A stretch of 64,000 nucleotides of DNA, from assembly GCF_002209355.2 (NCBI RefSeq), contig NZ_CP106855.1:2914001-2978000 (forward strand), written 5' to 3'. This document shows positions 25,241 to 36,543 of this stretch, one piece after another. Both the position numbers and the translations under genes were made by a program. Source of the stretch: Bdellovibrio sp. SKB1291214. Lineage in GTDB: Bacteria > Bdellovibrionota > Bdellovibrionia > Bdellovibrionales > Bdellovibrionaceae. Numbering within the stretch: position 1 is the first letter of the stretch; each line of letters begins with the position of its first letter. Under the pieces are notes generated by a model. That model was not told the origin of the DNA, ran no database searches, and saw only the letters and a program-made list of their open reading frames with translations.

Positions 25241-25942
25241 CTATAAAGTCGGAAATTTCAATTTTGAACATTTCTTTTTTAGAAAGCTTGCTAAATTTTT
25301 GTCGGAAAACTTCACGTAGGGATCGCCATCTTCGCGGTAGCTAAAGATATCACCCACGGTCAGTTCGCAGTTTTTGCCTGCTTCATCTGTGAACTTTACT
25401 TTTCCACGAGCATTGCTTGTGGGCGCCGAGCCCATTTTAAATCCAGCATCCATGATCAAGCCTTTGTAGTTTTTGATTTCGACACCGCCGGCATTTGTTT
25501 TAGCGATTTCCCCTGAGACTTGGACTTCAGCCTTGTTCATGCCTTTTAGTTGGGCGGTTTCGTAATCAAAGTAAAATTCATCTCCTGTCGTGGATGTCAC
25601 AACCAAAACACGTTGTTCTTCATTCCACGTGAAAGTCGGGAACTTGAAGCGACGAGGAAACGTATAAAACTCCCGTGCTCCTGTTGTTTCCGAAACTGGA
25701 CCAGAGCCGAAGGAGTTAAAAACCATCAGATTGCCGTCTGCTGCAAAGACGTAACCGCGGTATAACATTGTCGTCACATGATAGTTACTGATTGAAACAA
25801 AGCAGTTTCCGTTCGATGTGGGGCGCATCTGCGCTTGGATGCTGCCACCGCGCTCGACGCGATCTTGGCAGGTAAGACTGTCCTGAGCTTGAGTAGAGGC
25901 GAAACCGGGGAACGCAAAAAGAAGCGATAGTAGCAGTTGCAT
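25241..25942 (-). CDS. secreted protein of unknown function
   Basis: This 233-aa protein starts with a signal peptide (cleavage near A-S-T-Q-A, about residue 19). The mature part appears rich in beta strands with several Cys (C-Q-D-R-V, G-N-C-F-V-S-I, K-N-C-E-L, K-K-K-C-S-K-L), which may form disulfides. No family motif is recognised. GAGG lies 6 nt before the start. It stands alone between two convergent or divergent neighbours and shares the terminator at 25203 with the M28 lipoprotein gene. Confidence 0.75.
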   Translation of the reverse strand: MQLLLSLLFAFPGFASTQAQDSLTCQDRVERGGSIQAQMRPTSNGNCFVSISNYHVTTMLYRGYVFAADGNLMVFNSFGSGPVSETTGAREFYTFPRRFKFPTFTWNEEQRVLVVTSTTGDEFYFDYETAQLKGMNKAEVQVSGEIAKTNAGGVEIKNYKGLIMDAGFKMGSAPTSNARGKVKFTDEAGKNCELTVGDIFSYREDGDPYVKFSDKNLASFLKKKCSKLKFPTL

Positions 25943-26111
25943 AAATACCTCACTGGAATGTTTACTCAGGAGAACTCAGCGCAAACTCGCTGTCATCAAG
26001 AGAAACGGAGCAGCAAAAAAATCCCCAACAAAACTTTAACCAATTCTGGACTCGAAGTTCATTAACCTTCTGTGTTCTTATATGAGTCTCCTATCCATGA
26101 GGTTTTTGTCG

Positions 26112-26513
26112 ATGACGTCTTCTTTCTCTGATGAATTTAAAAAATATCAAAAACAAGAGCGCCGTTTAACGGTTGCAATCGTTTTGGTGTCTGTTTTGGC
26201 GCCGGTTGCGTTTTCATTATTGCTTGAAAGAAAGTTTCACTGGATGTTTTGTGGAATCACAGCGCTGATGTTTTTAGTGGCTGCTGTGGGCCTTCATGTT
26301 TATCGCGCAAAAGTTTCTCAGAAACTTCTTAAAAAATATGAAAATCTTGAAGTGGGTTCAGTATTGGCGAAAAAGATTTCTCCAAAAGCCCCGAGTCGTT
26401 TTGTGATCACCAACACGGGCTACAATCATTTCTATTTGCGTTGTTTAAACACGGGTGAACAAGTGCTCGTGTCTAAACACAGAGTTCGCGAAGATTTCGA
26501 TATTGCAAATTGA
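26112..26513 (+). CDS. small two-helix membrane protein
   Basis: The product is 133 aa from the ATG at 26112, which has GAGG 9 nt upstream; ATGs at 26082 and 26097 are in frame but have no ribosome site. A short charged N-terminus (F-K-K-Y-Q-K-Q-E-R-R) is followed by two adjacent hydrophobic helices (about 22-45 and 50-72). The soluble C-terminal part of about 60 residues includes V-I-T-N-T-G-Y-N-H-F-Y-L-R, which looks like a small beta domain. No function can be assigned. It is probably a separate unit from the hydrolase gene 44 bp downstream, which has its own GGAGG. Confidence 0.65.
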   Translation: MTSSFSDEFKKYQKQERRLTVAIVLVSVLAPVAFSLLLERKFHWMFCGITALMFLVAAVGLHVYRAKVSQKLLKKYENLEVGSVLAKKISPKAPSRFVITNTGYNHFYLRCLNTGEQVLVSKHRVREDFDIAN

Positions 26514-26557
26514 TTTCAAGATTCTCATAGCGGAGCCTATCCAAAACGGAGGTTCCA

Positions 26558-27415
26558 ATGAGAAGATCTGCGCTTATAATGGCGCTGTTCACGTTTCTGT
26601 ATCTGACGACGTCAGTAGCTGGCGTTTTGGATTACAGTTGCTCTGAAAAAAACTTCTATGGAACCAACGTCAAATACTGCATCAACCATGTAGATCGTCT
26701 TCGCAATCAAGATATCGTCTATGTCTTTCATGGAATTTCTGCTTCGGCTGAATCCTGGTTCACCAAGGAAGACACGCGCGCGATTTCAAAGCTTTGGCTA
26801 AAAAAAGGTTATGAGCCAACGGTGATTTCGATTTCGTTTGGTCCGGTGTGGATGCTGGTTGAAAACGAAAAATACCGATACCTGTCCACTTTATACAATC
26901 AGATTATGCCTTATCTGGAATATCAATTAGGCGGCCTGGGTTTCGGGAAGCGCATGGTGATTGGGCAATCTATGGGTGGATTCAATGCCGCAGAAGCCAC
27001 GTTGCGCATGCCTGGATACTTTTGGAAAGCCCTTTTGCTTTGTCCTGCATTGACAGTGTTGGGGCCCTTTGCCACCGCTCAAGAAATTAAAGAATATAAG
27101 GAGCGCACTCATGCCGAGAGTGTATTGGTGGATTCTATCGTTAAGATCTCCAAGCAATATATAGTGGATCAAAATGATTGGGATCGACATGATCCAATGA
27201 AGTTACTAGCGAGTTACCCACAAGGGTTTATGAAACCTCTCTATTATGTTTCAACAGGTCGGGGAGATAACTTCGGCTTTCAAGAGGGCTCGCAAATCTT
27301 TGCAAATTTAGCAAAAAAATATGGCTTTCAGGCACAGTGGGCGCCGGTCTTTGGATTTCACTGCAATTTTAATCGTCAGGGAGCAGCGGATTTTATCAGA
27401 GGAGTTTCGAAATGA
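26558..27415 (+). CDS. secreted alpha/beta hydrolase, esterase type
   Basis: This 285-aa protein has a signal peptide (hydrophobic 5-21, cleavage near V-A-G) and an alpha/beta-hydrolase fold. The oxyanion region is V-F-H-G-I-S-A-S-A-E-S-W (near 50-61) and the nucleophile elbow G-Q-S-M-G-G puts the Ser near 133. A late His is in F-G-F-H-C-N-F (near 269). This set resembles the esterase D/PHB depolymerase-like group, though the substrate is unknown. GGAGG is well placed before the ATG. Its stop overlaps the start of the KH-domain gene by 4 bp (ATGA), so the two are translationally coupled despite very different cell locations. Confidence 0.8.
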   Translation: MRRSALIMALFTFLYLTTSVAGVLDYSCSEKNFYGTNVKYCINHVDRLRNQDIVYVFHGISASAESWFTKEDTRAISKLWLKKGYEPTVISISFGPVWMLVENEKYRYLSTLYNQIMPYLEYQLGGLGFGKRMVIGQSMGGFNAAEATLRMPGYFWKALLLCPALTVLGPFATAQEIKEYKERTHAESVLVDSIVKISKQYIVDQNDWDRHDPMKLLASYPQGFMKPLYYVSTGRGDNFGFQEGSQIFANLAKKYGFQAQWAPVFGFHCNFNRQGAADFIRGVSK

Positions 27416-27729
27416 ACGACATGGAATCCTATAAAGGGTTTAAAGATGAAAATCGCATCAAAGGCGGAGATATCAACGCGGATGAGTACCGCGAAGAAGT
27501 TCGGCTGCTGATCGAAAAATTGGTCCGCTATTTGGTGGATCAGCCAGACACTGTCACCGTTACAACTTATGTGGGGCCTAAAACCACTGTGTACCGGGTG
27601 AACTGCGCTAAAGATAATCTAGGGCAAGTTATCGGTGCTCAAGGTAAGACCATTATGGGACTTCGTGCGGTGGTGCATGCAATGACTGCGCGAAACGGGA
27701 TTCGTTCTATTGTGGAGATTCCAGTTTAG
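27412..27729 (+). CDS. KH-domain RNA-binding protein (KhpA-like)
   Basis: The 105-aa cytosolic protein has a single type II KH domain over about 25-105. The GXXG RNA-binding loop reads I-G-A-Q-G-K-T (near 64-70) and is followed by the helix M-G-L-R-A-V-V-H-A-M. KhpA-type proteins bind RNA and often work with the Jag/KhpB protein in translation or cell-envelope control. Compared with the usual KhpA (about 75-80 aa), this protein carries an extra charged N-terminal stretch of about 25 residues. GAGGAG lies 8 nt before the start. The coiled-coil gene follows after 8 bp. Confidence 0.85.
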   Translation: MNDMESYKGFKDENRIKGGDINADEYREEVRLLIEKLVRYLVDQPDTVTVTTYVGPKTTVYRVNCAKDNLGQVIGAQGKTIMGLRAVVHAMTARNGIRSIVEIPV

Positions 27730-27737
27730 GTGGTTGG

Positions 27738-28721
27738 GTGACAAAGAATTCCTTGTTCATTTTAGTGGTGGTCTTGGTTGTAGGGTTTGGAATCTGGTTT
27801 ACCAAATTCGGGCAAGAGCTAAAAAGAACGCAGGAAATCGTCAACGAGAAAAACGACGATACGCAAAGACTTCTGCGTCGTCGTACGGCGGCCGTGGCAG
27901 AATCACCTGAGGCAACGACACCAGACAATTCTTTAAGAAAATCTCAGCTACAACAAGAGGTCCAGGCGCTTTCAAATCAAGTGCTTCAGGAAAACCAAAA
28001 ATTGGAAACTCAGCAACAGTTTTTAAATGAACTTCGAAATCGCAACAATCCTGCAGCGGCGGAAATCAATTATCGGAATCAAATTAGCACCGCCCACCGA
28101 GAGATCCAGTTTTTAACTGACACCCTTCGTTTCAATCAATTTAACGAGACCGATGTCCAGCGGGAAGTCGAGCGTTTTCAGGCAGAACAAAGCAGTGCTG
28201 TGCGCCTTTATCAGGAGCAGATGGATCAAAACATCAACGATCAAGAGGTCTTAGTTCGCAGAACTCAAGAGGACCTTCAGTATTGGAATGGAAATTTAAA
28301 TGATCTGACCTTACGTGCTCAGAATGTTCAAGTGTTACAGCAACAACTCGCAAATCAAACGCAACAGTTGCAGGATATGAAAGTACAACGTTTAGAAATC
28401 GCAGCCCGGGCCTTAGAAAATACTCGGGCTCTCCAGGCCCAGGCAAGGCAACTCGCCAATGAGACGTCCCAAGCCAGAGCGGATATTCAAAATGAGATCT
28501 CTGCACTCCGCGAAGATATCCAAAGGCTCGAGTCTAGCTACAGCCAAACCCGTTTCACGCAGATGTCCGCCCAATCTCAAATGCAGCAGGCTGAAAGAAA
28601 TGTCCAGGGGCATAAAAAAACCCGATCTGTTTCCAGACCGGGTTCGAGTAAAAAAGAGCTGGCGTCGTGCTACTCTCCCACATGGTCGCCCATGCAATAC
28701 CATCGCCGCAAGAGGACTTAA
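27738..28721 (+). CDS. membrane-anchored coiled-coil protein running into the rRNA operon
   Basis: The GTG-started frame encodes 327 aa. One N-terminal membrane helix (about 5-22, L-F-I-L-V-V-V-L-V-V-G-F-G-I-W-F) is followed by long coiled coil rich in Gln, Glu and Arg from about 30 to 290. It may be a periplasmic or cytoplasmic rod; the family is not recognised. From about residue 293 the frame crosses the rRNA operon terminator (28614-28644) and then 64 bp of the 5S gene, both encoded on the opposite strand, before a stop at 28719. The last 35 residues (K-K-T-R-S-V-S-R-P-G-S-S on) are therefore not natural-looking. The original C-terminus is probably lost. It is the third gene of the hydrolase-KH operon. 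Confidence 0.65.
   Translation: MTKNSLFILVVVLVVGFGIWFTKFGQELKRTQEIVNEKNDDTQRLLRRRTAAVAESPEATTPDNSLRKSQLQQEVQALSNQVLQENQKLETQQQFLNELRNRNNPAAAEINYRNQISTAHREIQFLTDTLRFNQFNETDVQREVERFQAEQSSAVRLYQEQMDQNINDQEVLVRRTQEDLQYWNGNLNDLTLRAQNVQVLQQQLANQTQQLQDMKVQRLEIAARALENTRALQAQARQLANETSQARADIQNEISALREDIQRLESSYSQTRFTQMSAQSQMQQAERNVQGHKKTRSVSRPGSSKKELASCYSPTWSPMQYHRRKRT
28614..28644 (-). terminator. rRNA operon terminator
   Basis: Read on the minus strand, AACCCGGTCTG pairs with CAGATCGGGTT (one mismatch) around a GAAA loop and is followed by seven T. It lies 14 bp past the 5S 3' end, inside the coiled-coil reading frame of the other strand. Confidence 0.88.
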
Positions 28722-28773
28722 CTTCTGAGTTCGGAATGGGATCAGGTGTGGCCCCTCTGCTATAAACACCAGC
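28658..28773 (-). rRNA. rrf: 5S ribosomal RNA
   Basis: The 116-nt minus-strand gene begins GCTGGTG and ends CGCCAGC, which pair as helix I. It contains the conserved 5S blocks CCCATTCCGAACTC and GAAGTTAAG. The ends are placed from the helix I pairing and could move by one or two bases. Confidence 0.93.
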
Positions 28774-28871
28774 AAAGCGTTTATTAAAACAAAGATGAAG
28801 TACGTTTATACTTCGTCGTTCTTCTTTGCAACTTACTTCCAATACAAATGGAGAAGTTACTTTCTATTTCA

Positions 28872-28931
28872 GACAACTGAATGATTGATTTAATTGATTT
28901 TTAGCGAGTCGCTGTTAGTTCCAAATTTTAA
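28872..28931 (-). other. 23S precursor stem, 3' arm
   Basis: This stretch is the reverse complement, with a few mismatches, of 31964-32017 on the other side of the 23S gene. In the transcript the two arms pair into the long stem in which RNase III normally releases pre-23S. The core TTGATTTTTAGCGAG on the plus strand here matches the minus strand at the other arm. Confidence 0.8.
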
Positions 28932-29028
28932 CTCTCTTACTTATTCAGAGAGCTAGTCTCTCGTTCTCACTTAAGAGAAGTCACTGAGACGAAATCTTCG
29001 TAACTTAAAGTTAGAAGAATGTTTTTTA

Positions 29029-31963
<2,935 letters not shown>

Positions 31964-31969
<6 letters not shown>

Positions 31970-32017
31970 TGGAACTAACCTCGCTAAAAATCAACTAAAT
32001 CAATCTATTCAATTGTC
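31964..32017 (-). other. 23S precursor stem, 5' arm
   Basis: This arm is complementary to 28872-28931 beyond the other end of 23S, with short bulges. The pair encloses the whole 23S gene and is the expected RNase III processing stem. It joins directly onto a boxA-like site at 32011-32025. Confidence 0.8.
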
Positions 32018-32025
32018 AAAGAACG
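32011..32025 (-). promoter_or_regulatory. spacer boxA-like antitermination site
   Basis: The minus strand reads CGTTCTTTGACAATT, close to the rRNA boxA consensus (TGCTCTTTAACA and GTTCTTTGAAAACT forms). It is placed in the 16S-23S spacer upstream of 23S, where spacer boxA sites of rrn operons usually lie. Confidence 0.6.
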
Positions 32026-32088
32026 AAAATCGTTCAAGCGTAAAATCTCTTATTCACCTCTAACAGACCAACTCAATTTGTTGAAAGT

Positions 32089-32165
<77 letters not shown>

Positions 32166-32183
32166 ATGTTAGATGCGATTAAG

Positions 32184-32229
32184 AGTTTTCACTCTTTCAA
32201 AACTAAACAGCTAGAAAAGATTTTTGGGA
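32184..32229 (-). other. 16S precursor stem, 3' arm
   Basis: The spacer sequence around CCCAAAAATCTTTTCTAGC (minus strand) is complementary to the leader at 33930-33977 upstream of 16S. Together they form the stem that encloses 16S for RNase III processing. Confidence 0.8.
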
Positions 32230-32309
32230 CTCACCCACTCGGGAAGAGTGAGTTGACCTAAGATTGTGATTGCTTTTTTCAAGTTAAACTTGAAACGCCG
32301 ATCACCATA

Positions 32310-33831
<1,522 letters not shown>

Positions 33832-33929
33832 AAATTCTGTATCAACCAAACTACTAGCTTACGCTTGTATGTTTGTTCGAATATATTTAATTTTGAAATT
33901 GTGAATACTAATTACTCAGTATTCAAAGA

Positions 33930-33977
33930 GCCCAAAAATCTATTTCTTCTAGCTATTCAGTTTTCAAAGAGCGAAAC
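33930..33977 (-). other. 16S leader: precursor stem, 5' arm
   Basis: The leader transcript (CTCTTTGAAAACTGAATAGC then GATTTTTGGG) is complementary to the spacer at 32184-32229. Pairing continues to within two bases of the insertion sequence that starts at 33980. The leader is therefore cut exactly at its outer edge. Confidence 0.8.
33961..33973 (-). promoter_or_regulatory. leader boxA-like antitermination site
   Basis: The minus strand reads CGCTCTTTGAAAA, near the rRNA boxA consensus. It is the last rrn control element left before the insertion sequence. No promoter is found between it and the element. Confidence 0.6.
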
Positions 33978-34010
33978 ATTGATCTGTACCCCTTAAAGTA
34001 GACAGATAAA

Positions 34011-34042
34011 AAAGGCCTCAACTATGATAAGTTGGGGCTTTT
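34011..34042. terminator. hairpin at IS left end, possible bidirectional terminator
   Basis: GCCTCAAC pairs with GTTGGGGC (one G-T on the plus strand, one mismatch on the minus) with an 8-nt loop, flanked by A and T runs. It would shield transposase from outside transcription, and on the minus strand it would weaken transcription leaving the element toward 16S. Confidence 0.6.
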
Positions 34043-34056
34043 ATATTTGGAGTATC

Positions 34057-34449
34057 ATGAGAAAGAAAATAAGGGACAAGTCGAAATACGAGCACAATCC
34101 CAACATCAAAAAGGTCACTGAATCCAACATTCAGTTCACCAAAGAATTCAAAATTAAGGCGATCAAGGACTATCAGAATGGTCTTCTGGCCGATAACATT
34201 TTCCTTACGGCTGGCATCGATATTTCAGAATTTGAACCAGGATATCCACGTAAATCTATTAATCGCTGGATCAAAGCGTCTGATGAGTATGGGGTAAAGC
34301 ACTTAGACCTTGAACGTCGAGGAAGATCTCGCTCTCAAAAGTTCAAATCGGTCGAAGAAGAACTGCATTATCTTCGCACGGAAAATGAGTTTTTAAAAAA
34401 GCTCCACGCCTTGGAAGCCATCTCAGTAAAAAAGAAAAATACGAAATAG
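34057..34449 (+). CDS. IS3-family transposase OrfA
   Basis: This 130-aa protein has a basic N-terminus and a helix-turn-helix of the IS3 OrfA class (F-T-K-E-F-K-I-K-A-I-K-D-Y near 28-40, R-K-S-I-N-R-W-I near 69-76). A leucine-zipper-like C-terminal helix (E-E-L-H-Y-L-R-T-E-N-E-F-L-K-K-L) is also present. OrfA binds the terminal repeats, and the OrfAB fusion made by frameshifting is the transposase. The ATG at 34057 has GGAG 4 nt upstream. An in-frame ATG at 34024 falls inside the terminator hairpin and is unlikely. The slippery heptamer A-AAA-AAG lies at 34428-34434, near the end of the frame. Confidence 0.88.
   Translation: MRKKIRDKSKYEHNPNIKKVTESNIQFTKEFKIKAIKDYQNGLLADNIFLTAGIDISEFEPGYPRKSINRWIKASDEYGVKHLDLERRGRSRSQKFKSVEEELHYLRTENEFLKKLHALEAISVKKKNTK
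34428..34434 (+). promoter_or_regulatory. programmed -1 frameshift heptamer
   Basis: A AAA AAG occurs in the OrfA reading phase. Slippage by -1 continues into the orfB frame, which is open from 34389, giving K-K-E-K-Y-E-I-V and on into OrfB. This is the standard signal for OrfAB production in IS3 elements. Confidence 0.75.
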
Positions 34450-34478
34450 TTTCCAAGGCGAAAATTGAATGCCCCTCG

Positions 34479-35297
34479 ATGTCTTTATTGAAACTTTGCT
34501 CTTCTGCTAAGGTCTCACGCGGAGGATATTACAAATGGTGTCGTAAACGATCTTACCAGCTAAGCGTAGACGAACAGCTCATATTGGAGACTTTTGCGCG
34601 AGGGAAAAGTAAATGGGGCTCTCGACGGGTGAAGATGCATTTATTGAGGCAACACGGATTGATCATGAATTTAAAGAAAGTTCGAAGAATTTTAAGATCT
34701 CTTGGCCTCAAAGCAACGGTTAGACATAAAAGAAATCCCCAGCTTACTTTCGCTGGAGAAGCACATCGTATTTTGCCAAACCTTCTTCAGCAAAACTTTA
34801 AAATTGAGAAACCTGATCACGTATATTCAACTGATGTAACACATTTATATTACGGAAAGTCTCAAAGAGCCTATTTGTCAGCGACAAAGGATCTGGCGAC
34901 TCGAGAAATTGTTTATCACAGTCTTTCTACAAATACTGACGTAGCATTAGTTACGCATGGACTAAAAGAGATGCTTCAAAAAATCTCTCCGGCTAAGCGG
35001 AAAAACTTGGTGATTCACTCCGATCAAGGAGCTGTTTATATGAGTACAAGTTATCGTCGAATACTGAGATCTCTAAATGTTCAACAATCAATGTCACGTC
35101 GTGGAAATTGTTTGGATAATGCGCCGATAGAGAGCTTCTTTGGGCACTTGAAAGACGAAATTGACAGCTCTAGTTGTCTAACTATCAGGGAATTAAGTGA
35201 TGAAATTGAGAGATATATTAAATATTATAATAGCCAAAGACCGCAATGGGATTTAAAAGGAAAAACCCCGATGGAGTATCGGGGTTCGCTTAACTAA
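34479..35297 (+). CDS. IS3-family transposase OrfB (DDE integrase core)
   Basis: This is the catalytic part of the transposase, 272 aa from the ATG at 34479, though the frame is open upstream to 34389 and is mainly expected as an OrfAB fusion. An HTH_21-like region (about 35-80) precedes the rve/DDE core with D in Y-S-T-D-V-T-H (near 121), D in I-H-S-D-Q-G-A (near 186) and E in A-P-I-E-S-F-F-G (near 221). The spacing is D-D-35-E as in IS3. All three acidic residues are present and the frame is intact, so the element may be active. The 3' end encodes a hairpin that acts as a terminator on the opposite strand. Confidence 0.92.
   Translation: MSLLKLCSSAKVSRGGYYKWCRKRSYQLSVDEQLILETFARGKSKWGSRRVKMHLLRQHGLIMNLKKVRRILRSLGLKATVRHKRNPQLTFAGEAHRILPNLLQQNFKIEKPDHVYSTDVTHLYYGKSQRAYLSATKDLATREIVYHSLSTNTDVALVTHGLKEMLQKISPAKRKNLVIHSDQGAVYMSTSYRRILRSLNVQQSMSRRGNCLDNAPIESFFGHLKDEIDSSSCLTIRELSDEIERYIKYYNSQRPQWDLKGKTPMEYRGSLN
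35264..35286 (-). terminator. terminator on the minus strand inside the IS right end
   Basis: CCCCGAT/ATCGGGG plus two A-T pairs around a 5-nt loop is followed, on the minus strand, by TTTTT then CCTTTT. It would stop transcription entering the element from the gene at 35353-35802 before it could reach the rRNA operon. Confidence 0.65.
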
Positions 35298-35352
35298 GCC
35301 TTTTTTACCTGTGCCTTTTTTGGGGCCCAGATCATATCACCGGCTTTTTTTA

Positions 35353-35802
35353 TTACTTATGTTTTCCGTGTTTTGCTTTCACGTTTTCAATTTTGTCTTT
35401 GCAGGCTTGTGAAAGTTCATCTTTATGTTCTTTCATACATTTCATTACTGCGCCTTTGCCTTTTTCAACATCGCTGCAGTATTTTTCAGCGTCTTCGTGG
35501 CATGCTTGATGAAGACCTTTCATCGCCTTGTGCATCTCGCCCATTTTTGACTTACACTCTTTGGAGATTTTTTTACGATTGTCCTTCATGCATTTGTGCA
35601 TTTCAGGTCCTGGAGTGACTCCTGGGCACAGCAGATCCATGTCTTTAGCACAAGGGCCAGCCTTAATTGCACCGGATGTATGATCAGATTCAGCGGGAGT
35701 TGCGCCTGGAACTGGCGGAGTGGCCTCTGGTGATTGAGCATAAGAAACTGTTGCGAAACTGGCAGCGAACGTGAAAGCACAAAGTGCGATCAAAGATTTC
35801 AT
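35353..35802 (-). CDS. secreted Cys-rich repeat protein (GLG1-type repeats)
   Basis: This 149-aa protein has a signal peptide to about residue 22 (V-S-Y-A|Q). A Pro/Ala/Thr-rich linker is followed by about 100 residues, lysine-rich, with regularly spaced cysteines: C-A-K-D-M-D-L-L-C, K-C-M-K-D-N, E-C-K-S-K, A-C-H-E-D-A-E-K-Y-C, K-C-M-K-E-H, A-C-K-D-K. This is the pattern of the Cys-rich GLG1/FGFR-ligand repeat (Cys_rich_FGFR), two repeats here, known in Golgi proteins and scattered bacterial secreted proteins. The function is unknown. The ribosome site AGGAGG is good. Only 18 bp separate its stop from the insertion sequence, and what follows looks like the left arm of a broken terminator. Confidence 0.82.
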   Translation of the reverse strand: MKSLIALCAFTFAASFATVSYAQSPEATPPVPGATPAESDHTSGAIKAGPCAKDMDLLCPGVTPGPEMHKCMKDNRKKISKECKSKMGEMHKAMKGLHQACHEDAEKYCSDVEKGKGAVMKCMKEHKDELSQACKDKIENVKAKHGKHK

Positions 35803-35870
35803 TTATTCCTCCTGTTGGATATACCAATGATAACGACGAATTCCAGCAAAGCAAATGTTGCTTTGTTGTC

Positions 35871-36485
35871 CTAGAACAGATGTTTGGCACCGATAGCTAA
35901 GGACGTAAAAAAACTTGCTACCACTGCACACCACGCATAGCTAAACAATGTAAAGAGCCCGTCTTTTTCCAGATAACCGATGGCACACAGGACTATAGAT
36001 ATGGCTGGTACAGTATTCGAAAATGGAATTGGCAAAGGTAATGCTAGTAGCACAGCATTCACAGCTAAGACTAAAAAATTTAAGAGTCTAAACACCGGCA
36101 TGTCATGAAAGAACATCATTCTTTTTCGTACGATTTTGGCAACATAAGTCCAGACTTTTTCGGCATAGGTGCTGGTTTTGATGATTGTGTTGGCGGAGAT
36201 CTTTACGTTTTCCCAACGCTGCGGAAGCCATGGTGGCCGACGTAAAAACAGGAAAAAAGATACTAAGATAATCAGCATGCCAGAAATCGTTGATAAACCC
36301 GGCACGGGAATAGGAAAAAGATATGGCAGACACAAGATCAGCAAAATCATGCCGTGACCTTCTTCTCCCAGAAGATTGAACACTTTTTTTAAAGAAAGAT
36401 CACCGTGTCCAGCTTCTTCCTGCAAAAGATCCATGGCGGCAATAAACTCGCTTTTCAATCTTGCCTTCCTTTCACCGGATTTCAT
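35871..36485 (-). CDS. ExoD-family membrane protein
   Basis: This 204-aa inner-membrane protein belongs to the ExoD family, first linked to exopolysaccharide synthesis in rhizobia; its biochemical role is unknown. A soluble N-terminus of about 35 residues (A-G-H-G-D-L-S-L-K-K-V-F-N-L-L-G-E-E-G-H-G) is the family's conserved entry. It is followed by about four to five hydrophobic segments including I-L-C-L-P-Y-L-F-P-I-P-V-P-G-L-S. The length is normal. No clear ribosome site precedes the ATG. It is divergent from the GDT1-like gene 58 bp away and could relate to the polysaccharide locus further on, though it is not linked to it. Confidence 0.85.
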   Translation of the reverse strand: MKSGERKARLKSEFIAAMDLLQEEAGHGDLSLKKVFNLLGEEGHGMILLILCLPYLFPIPVPGLSTISGMLIILVSFFLFLRRPPWLPQRWENVKISANTIIKTSTYAEKVWTYVAKIVRKRMMFFHDMPVFRLLNFLVLAVNAVLLALPLPIPFSNTVPAISIVLCAIGYLEKDGLFTLFSYAWCAVVASFFTSLAIGAKHLF

Positions 36486-36543
36486 AAAATGAACGCTGCT
36501 CCGACAAAGTCAGAGTGTAGACCCCTATTCTAAAGGACCTGCG

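Larger units (their letters stand above)
33980..35334 (+). mobile_element. IS3-family insertion sequence (IS150-like), 1355 bp
   Basis: The element carries two overlapping transposase frames and imperfect terminal inverted repeats beginning TGATCTG (left 33980 on; right arm ending 35334 as CAGATCA), with CCCC and a TAAAAAAGGC block also shared. Ends of the TG...CA type and the -1 frameshift signal are typical of IS3 elements. The 3-bp flanks are CAT on the left and TAT on the right, so no clean target duplication exists. It is inserted between the rRNA leader and the gene at 35353. Both ends contain terminator-like hairpins (34011-34042, 35264-35286). Confidence 0.9.

Noticed and set aside
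34024-34056. Earlier ATG for transposase OrfA
   Set aside because: It falls inside a terminator hairpin and lacks a ribosome site, whereas the ATG at 34057 has GGAG.
33977-35337. Target-site duplication of the insertion sequence
   Set aside because: Flanks CAT and TAT differ and 4-bp flanks differ more; I do not call a duplication.
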